Of a stretch of 64,000 nt of DNA, positions 15,192 to 23,765 are shown in pieces. The translations under genes were made by a program, and so were the position numbers. Source of the stretch: an uncultured Dorea sp. (GTDB lineage: Bacteria > Bacillota > Clostridia > Lachnospirales > Lachnospiraceae); assembly GCA_910580235.1 (NCBI GenBank), contig CAJTVU010000002.1:1-64000 (forward strand), written 5' to 3'. Within the stretch, counting starts at the first letter, position 1, and each line of letters starts with the position of its first letter. Below the pieces are notes generated by a model. The model was not told the DNA's origin, did not search any database, and saw nothing but the letters and a program-made list of their open reading frames with translations.

Positions 15192-15857
15192 TTAATAGCC
15201 GGATGCCTCTTCGTTCTTTACAAGCTTGATGATCCGGCTTGTGCCAAGCCTGTCAGATCCAAGCGACAAGAACCTCTCCACGTCCTCCAGGCTTGAGATC
15301 CCGCCTGCGGCCTTCATCTTCACGCCCGGCCCGATATGCTCTGCAAAGAGTGCGATATCTTCGAACGTCGCCCCTGCTTTTGAGAACCCTGTAGACGTTT
15401 TGATATAGTCTGCTCCCGCCTCTGTAACGATCTCGCACATCTTCACCTTCTCTTCTTCGGTCAGAAGGCAAGTCTCAATGATGACTTTCAGGATCTTATC
15501 TCCGCAGGCTTTCTTAAGACAGCGTATCTCCTCTTCTATGAGGCCGTACTTTTTATCTTTCAGCCATCCGATATTGATTACCATATCAATTTCCGACGCG
15601 CCGTTCGCCAGAGCGTCTTTCGTCTCGAACTCTTTCACGGCCGTCGTATTATAGCCGTTTGGGAAGCCGATGACTGTGCATACTTCCATGCGGTCGCCCA
15701 TATATTCCTTCGCTTCTTTTACATAAGACGGAGGAATGCACACAGACGCCGTCTTATACTCCATCGCATCGTCGCAGATCTGTTTTATCTCCTCCCATGT
15801 AGCGTCCTGAAGAAGCAGCGTATGATCTACATGTGTTAACATTTCACTTACATTCAT
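15192..15857 (-). CDS. deoC: Deoxyribose-phosphate aldolase
   Basis: A 221-residue class I aldolase that cleaves 2-deoxyribose 5-phosphate into glyceraldehyde 3-phosphate and acetaldehyde. The Schiff-base Lys lies in ADYIKTSTGFSKAGATFED, the proton-relay Asp and Lys in ASEIDMVINIGWLKD and VKMKAAGGISS. Its start overlaps the stop of the uridine phosphorylase gene by 4 bases (ATGA). It is the exit of the salvage pathway into glycolysis. Confidence 0.95.
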   Translation of the reverse strand: MNVSEMLTHVDHTLLLQDATWEEIKQICDDAMEYKTASVCIPPSYVKEAKEYMGDRMEVCTVIGFPNGYNTTAVKEFETKDALANGASEIDMVINIGWLKDKKYGLIEEEIRCLKKACGDKILKVIIETCLLTEEEKVKMCEIVTEAGADYIKTSTGFSKAGATFEDIALFAEHIGPGVKMKAAGGISSLEDVERFLSLGSDRLGTSRIIKLVKNEEASGY

Positions 15858-16642
15858 TTTTTATTCTCTCCTAAATCTTCTTTGATCAGGCTGCGGACAG
15901 CCTCCACCGCCACCTGGATCGCCATATCCGTATCATGCACGACCGGATTCTCAAGGCCAAGCTTTTCCCGCTCCTGATTCGCCACCACGAGAAAACAGGA
16001 GCCGGCCCTTACGCCCAGATGGCTTGCTACGATGAACAGCGCCGCGGATTCCATCTCAGAGGCAAGGCATCCTAATCTCTTCCATGCCTCCCATTTGTTC
16101 ATCAGCTCATAGCTGACTGGCTTTGTCTCCGGCTCATGCTGACCGTAGAAAGCGTCTTTACACTGCACAACGCCCACGTGATGCGGATAGCCTTTCTCCT
16201 TCGCCGCGCCCACCAACGCGTTCGTAACAGAAAGGTCCGCCACAGATGGGAATTCTATTGGGGCATATTCCCGGCTCGTGCCCTCCATGCGGATCGCCCC
16301 TGTAGCGATCACCACATCCCCGCTTTTTACTTCTGTCTGCATCCCTCCGCATGTCCCGATGCGGATAAACGTATCTGCGCCGCAGCGGTACAGCTCCTCC
16401 ATGGCAATGGAAGCGGAAGGCCCTCCGATCCCCGTAGAAGTGACGCTCACCTTCACTCCGTCAAGAGTCCCTGTATAAGTCACATATTCCCGGCTGTCGG
16501 CGATCTGTACAGGATCGTCAAAATACTCTGCGATCTTCTTACATCTCTTCGGGTCGCCCGGCATGATGACATAACGCCCTACTTCCCCTTTCGCGACCTG
16601 GATGTGGTACTGCCTGCTGGCATCTTCTGAATAATTCTTCAT
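15854..16642 (-). CDS. udp: Uridine phosphorylase (PNP/UDP family 1)
   Basis: A 262-residue hexameric-type nucleoside phosphorylase. VIMPGDPKRCKKIAEYFDD carries the phosphate-binding Gly-Asp-Pro. STGIGGPSASIAMEEL, FIRIGTCGGMQ and ASEMESAALF (ribose-binding Met-Glu) are the family motifs. The last third, with the long KDAFYGQHEPETKP segment, fits uridine phosphorylase more than DeoD purine phosphorylase. It lies directly after the transporter genes and overlaps deoC. Confidence 0.85.
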   Translation of the reverse strand: MKNYSEDASRQYHIQVAKGEVGRYVIMPGDPKRCKKIAEYFDDPVQIADSREYVTYTGTLDGVKVSVTSTGIGGPSASIAMEELYRCGADTFIRIGTCGGMQTEVKSGDVVIATGAIRMEGTSREYAPIEFPSVADLSVTNALVGAAKEKGYPHHVGVVQCKDAFYGQHEPETKPVSYELMNKWEAWKRLGCLASEMESAALFIVASHLGVRAGSCFLVVANQEREKLGLENPVVHDTDMAIQVAVEAVRSLIKEDLGENKK

Positions 16643-16687
16643 TCTCTCACCTGCCTTTCTATTTTTAACAGCAGGGCGCGCTAATAA

Positions 16688-17629
16688 TTAGCGCTGCCCT
16701 TTATCATATGGAATACCCTCTGCCTTCGGCGCCCTCGATTTCTTTGATACGAATACAAGGACGATCAGGGAGATAATATATGGAAGCATATTGTACACTG
16801 TGCTCGGTATCTTCAGCGCCACCAACGCGTCAAATCCCGTATACACATTAGACAGCGCCCGGAACAGCCCGAACAAGAGAGCGGCCAGGCCGATATTGAC
16901 CGGCTTCCACTGTCCGAAGATCATAACGGCCAGGGCAAGGAACCCGAATCCCGCCACACCGTTCTCAAACTTCCATTCGCTTACGCCTGCAGTAATATAT
17001 ACAAGGCCTCCAAGGCCTCCAAGTGCTCCAGAGATCATAACGCCTGCGTAGCGCATCTTATACACGTTGATCCCCACAGAATCGGCCGCCTGCGGATGCT
17101 CGCCGCACGCACAGAGGCGAAGGCCGAATTTTGTCTTATATAATATAATATAAGACGCGATCAGGATCAGGAGCGCGATCAGCATGAACCAGTTGAACTC
17201 GAACTTCCCAATATTCATGAGAAAGGCTTTCTTCTCCTGGCCGTAAGCCACAGTTGAAGATACGTTATCTACGCTCTCCGCCGTGTTGATCGCTCTTACG
17301 ATAACAACTGCCGCTGCCGGCCCTAAGAGGTTAAGGGCAGTCCCTACAAGCGTCTGATCGGCCTTGAACTGTATCGCTGCCACTCCAAGCATGAGAGAGA
17401 ACACGACGCCCACTGCCACGCTGGCCAGCACTACAAGGAGGATCATTACCGGCGCAGCCGTCGCAGCCGGAAGATACTTCATCATAAGCGCTCCGCCCAG
17501 AGCCCCCATAACCATAATCCCCTCCAGACCGATATTGATGACTCCGCTGTGCTCCGAGAAGCACCCGCCAAGCGCCACCAGCACCAGAACGGAAGCAAAT
17601 ATCAACGTATACTGGATCAGTAGCAACAT
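16688..17629 (-). CDS. nupQ: Nucleoside ABC transporter permease (NupQ-like)
   Basis: A 313-residue permease of the BPD_transp_2 family with about eight to nine membrane segments. SGVINIGLEGIMVMGALGGA near residue 30 and CGEHPQAADSVGINVYKMRY near residue 200 are the motifs shared by NupQ/YufQ and CUT2-class permeases. It pairs with the upstream permease, whose stop overlaps its start, to form the channel of the nucleoside importer. Confidence 0.87.
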   Translation of the reverse strand: MLLLIQYTLIFASVLVLVALGGCFSEHSGVINIGLEGIMVMGALGGALMMKYLPAATAAPVMILLVVLASVAVGVVFSLMLGVAAIQFKADQTLVGTALNLLGPAAAVVIVRAINTAESVDNVSSTVAYGQEKKAFLMNIGKFEFNWFMLIALLILIASYIILYKTKFGLRLCACGEHPQAADSVGINVYKMRYAGVMISGALGGLGGLVYITAGVSEWKFENGVAGFGFLALAVMIFGQWKPVNIGLAALLFGLFRALSNVYTGFDALVALKIPSTVYNMLPYIISLIVLVFVSKKSRAPKAEGIPYDKGQR

Positions 17630-18765
17630 TACGCCTCGCCTCCTTTCTGCATTTCTCTGGCCCGTCTCTCATCTCTTTTATCCAGATACCGGTTGAGCCA
17701 TATCTTAAAGAAAAGCACGAACCCGCAAAGATAGATGATGAATGCGGAGATCAGATCCGAGATCTGGGTACAGTACATCGTCTTATCCACATACGTTCCG
17801 CCGCTTGTGATATGCTGGATAAAATAAGAGGAGAACACTGTTCCGATCGGGTTCAATCCTCCCAGGAACGCCGCCGCGATCCCGTTGAATCCCATGAGCG
17901 GGACGCTTGTCTGCTGTACCATCCACTGTTCGATACCGCTTAAGTAGAAGACGCTCGCCCCAAGCCCCGCAAGGCCTCCCGCGATCATCATCGTCAGGAT
18001 GATGTTCCTCTTCTCCTTCATTCCACAGTACTTTGCAGCCTGTTTATTCATTCCTGTCGCCTTCAGCTCATATCCGAATTTTGTCTTCTCCAGTAAGATC
18101 CATACAAGGATCGCCATAATAATGGCAAGCGGCACTCCTACTGTGACGAATTCATTGTTGGAGAACATCTTATCAAGCCCCATATTCGGAAGCAGCGCGC
18201 CTTCATTCGTCTTACCGATCGGAAGCGTATACGGTGTAGACGCATCTTTCACCTGTGCAAGAAGCATGTTGACGCAGTAGAGCGAGATCCAGTTCAGCAT
18301 AATACAGGAGATAACTTCATTTACATTAAAATACGCCTTTAAGGCTCCTGACACTCCGCCCACAAGCGCCGCGATCACGATCGCGGCAAGGACGCACACG
18401 ATCCATGGCATATTGAATTTCAGCGCAAAATAAAGGCTTGCCCCTACGCCTACCACATACTGTCCTGCCGCCCCGATATTAAAAAGACCCACCTTATAGG
18501 CAAACAATACCGACAGCGAGCACATCAGAAGAGCAGAAGCCTTTACAAGCGTCGTCCCTAAATATTTGGTCGCCGCCGCCGCGCTCGGATAGTATAAGAA
18601 ATTCTTAAGGATCGCCACGATCGCTTTTGCAGCTCCGCCTGGATTAATGATCAGAAGCACGATATATCCGATCAGGAGGCCGATCAAGATGCAAAGCAGA
18701 GACGCAATGATCGTCTGAAAGCCGTTATTTCTTAAAAGCCCGTCTTTCTTTGTCTTTTTATCCAT
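17629..18765 (-). CDS. nupP: Nucleoside ABC transporter permease (NupP-like)
   Basis: A 378-residue permease with an N-terminal cytoplasmic segment, about nine to ten membrane segments and a charged C-terminus (DKRDERRAREMQKGG). GLFNIGAAGQYVVGVGA and ATGMNKQAAKYCGMKEKRNI correspond to the motifs in its partner permease. The gene starts 5 bases past the ATPase gene and its last bases overlap nupQ. It forms a heterodimeric channel with NupQ. Confidence 0.87.
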   Translation of the reverse strand: MDKKTKKDGLLRNNGFQTIIASLLCILIGLLIGYIVLLIINPGGAAKAIVAILKNFLYYPSAAAATKYLGTTLVKASALLMCSLSVLFAYKVGLFNIGAAGQYVVGVGASLYFALKFNMPWIVCVLAAIVIAALVGGVSGALKAYFNVNEVISCIMLNWISLYCVNMLLAQVKDASTPYTLPIGKTNEGALLPNMGLDKMFSNNEFVTVGVPLAIIMAILVWILLEKTKFGYELKATGMNKQAAKYCGMKEKRNIILTMMIAGGLAGLGASVFYLSGIEQWMVQQTSVPLMGFNGIAAAFLGGLNPIGTVFSSYFIQHITSGGTYVDKTMYCTQISDLISAFIIYLCGFVLFFKIWLNRYLDKRDERRAREMQKGGEA

Positions 18766-18770
18766 GTGCC

Positions 18771-20300
18771 TTACGCCTCCTTTCTCTTAGAGCCTGCCAT
18801 ATAGAGGCCGAGCTCTTCCACTGTGACTTCCTTCGGGTCGAACTCTCCTACGATCTCTCCCTCGTACATAACGAGGATCCGGTCTGACACATTCATAACC
18901 TCGTCCAGCTCCAGGCTGACAAGAAGGACCCCCTTCCCGGCGTCTCGCTGAGCCACCAGCTGCTTATGTATGTACTCGATCGCTCCTACGTCCAGCCCTC
19001 TCGTTGGCTGTACTGCGATCAGAAGCTCCGGATCCTTGTCTATCTCACGGGCAATGATCGCCTTCTGCTGATTGCCGCCTGACATAGAGCGCGCTTTCGT
19101 GATCGGCCCCTGGCCGCTCCTTACATCGTACTGCTCGATCAGACGGTTGGCATATTCCCGGATCTCTTTTCTTTTTAAGAACCCTGCCCCGTTCGTGAAC
19201 TGCGGCTCAAAATATCTCTGAAGGACGATATTATCTTCCAGTGAATAATCAAGGACAAGACCATGTTTATGCCTGTCTTCCGGGATATGGCTCATGCCCG
19301 ACGTAAGACGCTTACGGATAGGCATATGAGTGATATCTGTGCCGTTCATCACGATCGTCCCGCTCTTTAACGGCTCAAGGCCGGACAGGCCGTACACGAA
19401 CTCCGTCTGCCCGTTCCCGTCGATCCCCGCGATGCAGACGATCTCTCCTCTCCTTACCTGGAGAGATACATTGTTCACCGCATTATTCTTATGACGCCTG
19501 GAAGCGACCGTCATGCCCTGGATATCAAGGACTACTTCTCCAGGCTTCGCCTCCTCTTTTTCCACGATAAAGTTAACGTCGCGCCCCACCATCATGGCTG
19601 AAAGCTTCTCAGGAGTCGTGTCTTTGACGTCTACCGTACCGATATACTTCCCCTTCCGAAGCACGCTGCAGCGGTCCGCCACCTGCATGATCTCTGCCAG
19701 CTTATGTGTGATGAACAGAATGCTCTTCCCCTCCGCCGCCAGATTCTTCATAATCGCCATCAGCTCCTGGATCTCCTGTGGAGTCAGCACTGCCGTCGGC
19801 TCGTCGAAGATCAGTATCTCATTTTCCCGGTAGAGCATTTTAAGGATCTCCGTCCTCTGCTGCATGCCCACCGTAATATCCTCGACGATAGCGCCCGGAT
19901 CTACGGAAAGGCCGTATTTCTCAGAGAGCTCCATGACCTTTTCCCTGGCCTCGTTCTTCTGCAGAAATCCTCCCTTCGTCGTCTCCACGCCCAAAATGAT
20001 ATTGTCCAGGACACTGAAACATTCCACCAGCTTAAAGTGCTGATGTACCATTCCGATCCCTAAGTCATTGGCATCATTAGGGTCATTGATGGTGACTTTC
20101 TGTCCGTTTTTGCGGATTTCGCCTTCCTCTGCCTGATACAGACCGAAAAGCACACTCATGAGCGTTGATTTTCCCGCGCCGTTCTCACCCAGCAAGGCGT
20201 GGATCTCGCCTTTTTTCAGCTGCAATGTGATATTATCGTTTGCAATAATCCCTGGGAACCGCTTCGTGATATTCAACATCTCAATTGCATAGTCTTCCAT
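18771..20300 (-). CDS. nupO: Nucleoside ABC transporter ATPase, two domains (NupO-like)
   Basis: A 509-residue tandem ABC ATPase. Domain 1 has Walker A GENGAGKSTLM, signature VGMQQRTEILKML and Walker B ILIFDEPTAVLTPQE. Domain 2 starts near residue 255 with a degenerate Walker A (GIDGNGQTEFVYGL, no Lys) but a good signature SGGNQQKAIIAREI. A degenerate second site is normal for sugar and nucleoside (CUT2-type) importers. It follows the lipoprotein gene after a hairpin that may lower its expression. Confidence 0.9.
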   Translation of the reverse strand: MEDYAIEMLNITKRFPGIIANDNITLQLKKGEIHALLGENGAGKSTLMSVLFGLYQAEEGEIRKNGQKVTINDPNDANDLGIGMVHQHFKLVECFSVLDNIILGVETTKGGFLQKNEAREKVMELSEKYGLSVDPGAIVEDITVGMQQRTEILKMLYRENEILIFDEPTAVLTPQEIQELMAIMKNLAAEGKSILFITHKLAEIMQVADRCSVLRKGKYIGTVDVKDTTPEKLSAMMVGRDVNFIVEKEEAKPGEVVLDIQGMTVASRRHKNNAVNNVSLQVRRGEIVCIAGIDGNGQTEFVYGLSGLEPLKSGTIVMNGTDITHMPIRKRLTSGMSHIPEDRHKHGLVLDYSLEDNIVLQRYFEPQFTNGAGFLKRKEIREYANRLIEQYDVRSGQGPITKARSMSGGNQQKAIIAREIDKDPELLIAVQPTRGLDVGAIEYIHKQLVAQRDAGKGVLLVSLELDEVMNVSDRILVMYEGEIVGEFDPKEVTVEELGLYMAGSKRKEA

Positions 20301-20353
20301 CTTTTACATACCTCCTCTCTTTCCTTTGTAAATAGATATAGCCTTTATTTTAA

Positions 20354-20381
20354 AAAGGAGCAGGTGGATGCCTGCTCCTTT
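20354..20381 (-). terminator. Intercistronic hairpin between bmp lipoprotein and nupO
   Basis: AAAGGAGCAGG pairs perfectly with its complement over a 6-base loop, and the minus strand continues with TTTTTAAAAT. As a leaky terminator or mRNA stabiliser it would let the binding protein be made in excess over the ATPase and permeases, as is common in ABC operons. Confidence 0.65.
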
Positions 20382-20402
20382 CTGGCTGATGAAATTAAGA
20401 GC

Positions 20403-21539
20403 TTATTTAATGCTGCCGTAGTCATTTACAGTAATTTCTGTTGCAGGCATAGCCGTAGTATCATCAGAAACCTTAATCTCTCCATTGTACATCGCTGCCA
20501 CAAGCGTGTGGTAGTCGTCTTCTGTGAATCCGTCGCCCCACAGTGTAGTATCTGCCGGAAGCTGAACGAAGTTCTCCTCAGAATTCTCAGATACAAGCCC
20601 AAGGTTCTCGGACTTTCCTGCATAATCATCCCACTTGCCGTCCTTGATCGCTGAGAGGAGCGTCTGGACAGAAGTCGTAAGGCTCTTCATTGCAGATGTG
20701 ATCGTCAGGTCGTCTGCGTACTCGTTGATGATCGCTGACTGATCCGTGTCGACACCGATCAGCTTCCCGCCTGTCTTCACAGCCGCTTCTGCCGCAGATG
20801 TGTAGATACCACCGCCGCATGCGAATACGACTTCAACTCCTTTAGAGCCATACCATGTGTCCATGTAAGCTGTGATGTCAGCGTCGCCATAGAACTGTCC
20901 GCCGTATACATACTCAACCTGGACATCGCCTGTGATCCCCAGCTCTTTCGCCGCTTCATCGGCTCCCTGTACATAGCCGTAACCGAATCTGATAACGGCC
21001 GGCACGCTCATGCCGCCAAGGAATCCAAGATGCTTGTAGCCTAATTTCACTGCGCCGTAGCCAGCCATATATCCGGAAAGCTCTTCCTGATAAGTACAGC
21101 AGTACGCATTAGCCGGAACATTCTCAAAAGCAACGTCAAGAACGACGAATTTTACATCTGGATATAATTCAGCCTGATCCATGACCGGAACTTCGAACAG
21201 ATAGCCCGGACATATGATTACGTTCGCTCCGTCTGCGATAGCCTGATCGATGCTCGCGCTTCTCGCCTCGTCAGCGTCGCTCTCCGGTTTATAGTAATTG
21301 AACTCAACGCCGGCATCCTCTGCCCATGCCTTGCTGGCCTCGTAAGTCGTCTGGTTGAAGCTCTGGTCCGTAATATCGCCGGAATCGGTGATCATAGCAA
21401 TCTTCATATCGCCGGAAGCCTCTCCGCCGCCTGCGTCTGTGCTGCCTGAATCCCCGCTGCCTGAATCTCCGCCGCCGCATGCCGCCAGAGAAAGTACCAT
21501 GACGCCCGCAAGCAGCGCTGCTAAAATTTTCCTTTTCAT
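20403..21539 (-). CDS. BMP-family nucleoside-binding lipoprotein
   Basis: A 378-residue substrate-binding lipoprotein. The signal MKRKILAALLAGVMVLSLAA is followed by the lipidated Cys at 21 and a Gly/Ser/Asp linker, then the Bmp/PnrA domain beginning KIAMITDSGDITDQSFNQTT. Such proteins bind purine and pyrimidine nucleosides (TmpC/PnrA, BmpA). The gene has its own promoter upstream, is followed by a hairpin and then nupO-nupP-nupQ, so it is the first gene of the ten-gene uptake and salvage operon. Confidence 0.92.
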   Translation of the reverse strand: MKRKILAALLAGVMVLSLAACGGGDSGSGDSGSTDAGGGEASGDMKIAMITDSGDITDQSFNQTTYEASKAWAEDAGVEFNYYKPESDADEARSASIDQAIADGANVIICPGYLFEVPVMDQAELYPDVKFVVLDVAFENVPANAYCCTYQEELSGYMAGYGAVKLGYKHLGFLGGMSVPAVIRFGYGYVQGADEAAKELGITGDVQVEYVYGGQFYGDADITAYMDTWYGSKGVEVVFACGGGIYTSAAEAAVKTGGKLIGVDTDQSAIINEYADDLTITSAMKSLTTSVQTLLSAIKDGKWDDYAGKSENLGLVSENSEENFVQLPADTTLWGDGFTEDDYHTLVAAMYNGEIKVSDDTTAMPATEITVNDYGSIK

Positions 21540-21572
21540 AACTTGTCCTCCTAAAATTGATTTATGGTACTA

Positions 21573-21601
21573 ATTTTATCAGATTTCCTTAAATTTTGCA
21601 A
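21573..21601 (-). promoter_or_regulatory. Promoter of the nucleoside operon
   Basis: On the minus strand TTGCAA (21596-21601), 17 bp, TAAAAT (21573-21578). AGGAGGACA follows just before the ATG of the binding protein. Confidence 0.65.
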
Positions 21602-21645
21602 TCACTTAGTAGGAAATATTTGCTGTCCCGACTGCCGCTCCTCCT

Positions 21646-23634
21646 CTATTTCTGGTTCCGGAACTGCATCGGCGTCATCGCATACGCCTTTTTAAACAGC
21701 CTGTTAAAATGTTCCACATTCTGGTAGCCGACCATAAGCGCGATATTCTCCACCGTCATACTGCTGCTCTTTAAAAGAGCCTTCGCTTTTTTCATACGGG
21801 CCTTCTTCACAAGCTCCCCGAACGTCATGCCGGACTTTTCCTTTATATATTTGGAAATATACGGTTTCGACAGATAGAACTTTTCTGCCAGGTCTTCCAG
21901 CTTGACGTCAATATAATTTGCCTGGATATAATTCATTATCTCGATCATCCTGGCGTCCTTGCATCCTTCCGCCCGCCCGATCTCTTCCAGCTTGTTCACC
22001 GCCACGATCAGCGCCTCAATAGAAGACTTGATGATATCCGCGTCAATGCCGACGCCCCAGAATGTCTTTCCATTGCATATGACGCCCACATAAGAGGCCG
22101 CCTTAGCAGAAGATCCCTTGGAAAGCGTATGTTCTTCGTAATATCTCAGCTCATAGCTGACGCCAAAATATTGCTTGATGGCGTTGCTTACCGCATCCAG
22201 GCGCCCGTTCCCGGTGGCCGTAATGACACGATCCTCCCCGCCGTGAGAGATCGTCACTTCCGCGGTAATGCCGTCCACCTGCCTGAAATGGCATTCCTCA
22301 ACATGGAATACGGGCTTCGTGTTAATATAGCTGTCAGAGAAGATCTGATATACCCAATCCGGCGTCAGCTCCTTATGGGCCTTATCTGACACGTCTTTTA
22401 CAAGATATCCTACTTCTTCGCGCATCTCCTGAGGCAGATTGATGCCGTAGCTCTGCTTCAGTATATAATTTACGCCGCCTTTCCCTGACTGGCTGTTGAT
22501 CCGGATAACGTCAGAATCATACTTCCTTCCTACGTCCTGAGGGTCGATCGGAAGATAAGGCACGCTCCACTTATCCTGCCTCCCATTCTCCCTGAAGCTC
22601 ATACCTTTGGCGATGGCGTCCTGATGAGAGCCGGAAAATGCCGTGAACACAAGATCTCCACCGTAAGGCTGCCTCGGATCCACCTGCATCCTTGTAAGGC
22701 GCTCATACGCTTCCCGGATATGCGACATGTCAGAGAAATCAAGCCCTGGATCGACGCCATGAGAATACATATTCATGGCCATTGTAATAATATCTACATT
22801 TCCTGTGCGCTCCCCGTTCCCGAACAATGTGCCCTCGATGCGCTCAGCTCCTGCAAGGACGCCGAGCTCTGCCGTCGCCACGCCGGTCCCTCTGTCATTG
22901 TGCGGGTGCAGACAGAGGATCACACTGTCGCGGTACTTCAGATTTTTATGCACATACTCAAGCTGTGTCGCGAATACGTGGGGCATCGCATTTTCTACGG
23001 TCGTCGGTATATTGATGATTGCCTTATTGTCCTTCGCCGGCTTCCATACATCGAGCACCGCGTTGCACACTTCTACCGCATAGTCCACTTCCGTCCCCGG
23101 GAAGCTCTCCGGGCTGTACTGGAACGTAAAGCTCCCTTCCGTCTCGGACGCCAGCTTCAGCAGAAGCTCTGCTCCGTCGACGGCGATTTTTTTTATCTCT
23201 TCTTTCCCTTTCTTAAACACCTGCTCTCTCTGTGCCACAGAAGTGGAGTTATAGAGGTGTATGACCGCATGAGGGGCGCCTTTCACTGCTTCGAACGTCT
23301 TCTTGATAATATGCTCTCGCGCCTGGGTCAGCACTTGTACGGTCACGTCGTCCGGGATCATATCTTTCTCGATCAGCGTCCGTATGAACCGATACTCCGT
23401 CTCAGAGGCCGCCGGGAACCCTACCTCGATCTCCTTGAACCCTACCTCCACAAGAAGCTGAAAGAACTCCAGCTTCTCCTCCAGGCTCATAGGCTCTATG
23501 AGCGCCTGGTTCCCATCTCTTAAATCTACGCTGCACCACATCGGCGGCTTCGCGATATAGTCTTTTCTCGCCCAGTCATAAGTGATCTGCGGCGGCAGAA
23601 AATAAGCTCTCTCATATTTCTCATAATTTTTCAT
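21646..23634 (-). CDS. leuA: 2-isopropylmalate synthase fused to an AraC-type DNA-binding domain
   Basis: A 662-residue protein. Residues 1 to about 556 are a complete LeuA of the longer (LeuA2-like) type: PPMWCSVDLRDGNQALIEPM with the catalytic Arg and metal Asp, metal ligands H243 and H245 in LHPHNDRGTG, FGNGERTGNVDI, and a regulatory domain near 440-556 where leucine usually binds. Residues about 560-662 are a typical two-helix-turn-helix AraC domain: KLEDLAEKFYLSKPYISKYI, then TVENIALMVGYQNVEHFNRL and FKKAYAMTPMQFRNQ. The frame is open throughout. GGGAGAG lies before the ATG at 23634. No other leu gene is near. The enzyme part condenses acetyl-CoA with 2-oxoisovalerate; the fusion suggests leucine-sensitive gene control. 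Confidence 0.88.
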   Translation of the reverse strand: MKNYEKYERAYFLPPQITYDWARKDYIAKPPMWCSVDLRDGNQALIEPMSLEEKLEFFQLLVEVGFKEIEVGFPAASETEYRFIRTLIEKDMIPDDVTVQVLTQAREHIIKKTFEAVKGAPHAVIHLYNSTSVAQREQVFKKGKEEIKKIAVDGAELLLKLASETEGSFTFQYSPESFPGTEVDYAVEVCNAVLDVWKPAKDNKAIINIPTTVENAMPHVFATQLEYVHKNLKYRDSVILCLHPHNDRGTGVATAELGVLAGAERIEGTLFGNGERTGNVDIITMAMNMYSHGVDPGLDFSDMSHIREAYERLTRMQVDPRQPYGGDLVFTAFSGSHQDAIAKGMSFRENGRQDKWSVPYLPIDPQDVGRKYDSDVIRINSQSGKGGVNYILKQSYGINLPQEMREEVGYLVKDVSDKAHKELTPDWVYQIFSDSYINTKPVFHVEECHFRQVDGITAEVTISHGGEDRVITATGNGRLDAVSNAIKQYFGVSYELRYYEEHTLSKGSSAKAASYVGVICNGKTFWGVGIDADIIKSSIEALIVAVNKLEEIGRAEGCKDARMIEIMNYIQANYIDVKLEDLAEKFYLSKPYISKYIKEKSGMTFGELVKKARMKKAKALLKSSSMTVENIALMVGYQNVEHFNRLFKKAYAMTPMQFRNQK

Positions 23635-23718
23635 GTAATCATCTCTCCCATCAATTAAAATCAATCAATTTTATTGTCTTATTTTAACACTTTTTCATAC
23701 TAACATATGCTCACAAAA

Positions 23719-23749
23719 AAGGAAAGTGAAAAATTTAATCACTTTCCTT
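23719..23749 (-). terminator. Terminator of the symporter gene
   Basis: On the minus strand AAGGAAAGTGA pairs with TCACTTTCCTT and is followed by a T run. It separates the symporter from the leuA fusion gene. Confidence 0.8.
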
Positions 23750-23765
23750 GATTTTTTTTAATATT

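Noticed and set aside
22624..23523. 299-codon plus-strand frame
   Set aside because: Fully antisense to the leuA part of the fusion gene; product is Arg/His-rich with no family features and no ribosome site.
23635..23718. T-box or leucine leader before the leuA fusion
   Set aside because: The leader is under 90 bp, with no Leu codon run and no T-box sequence or antiterminator pair.
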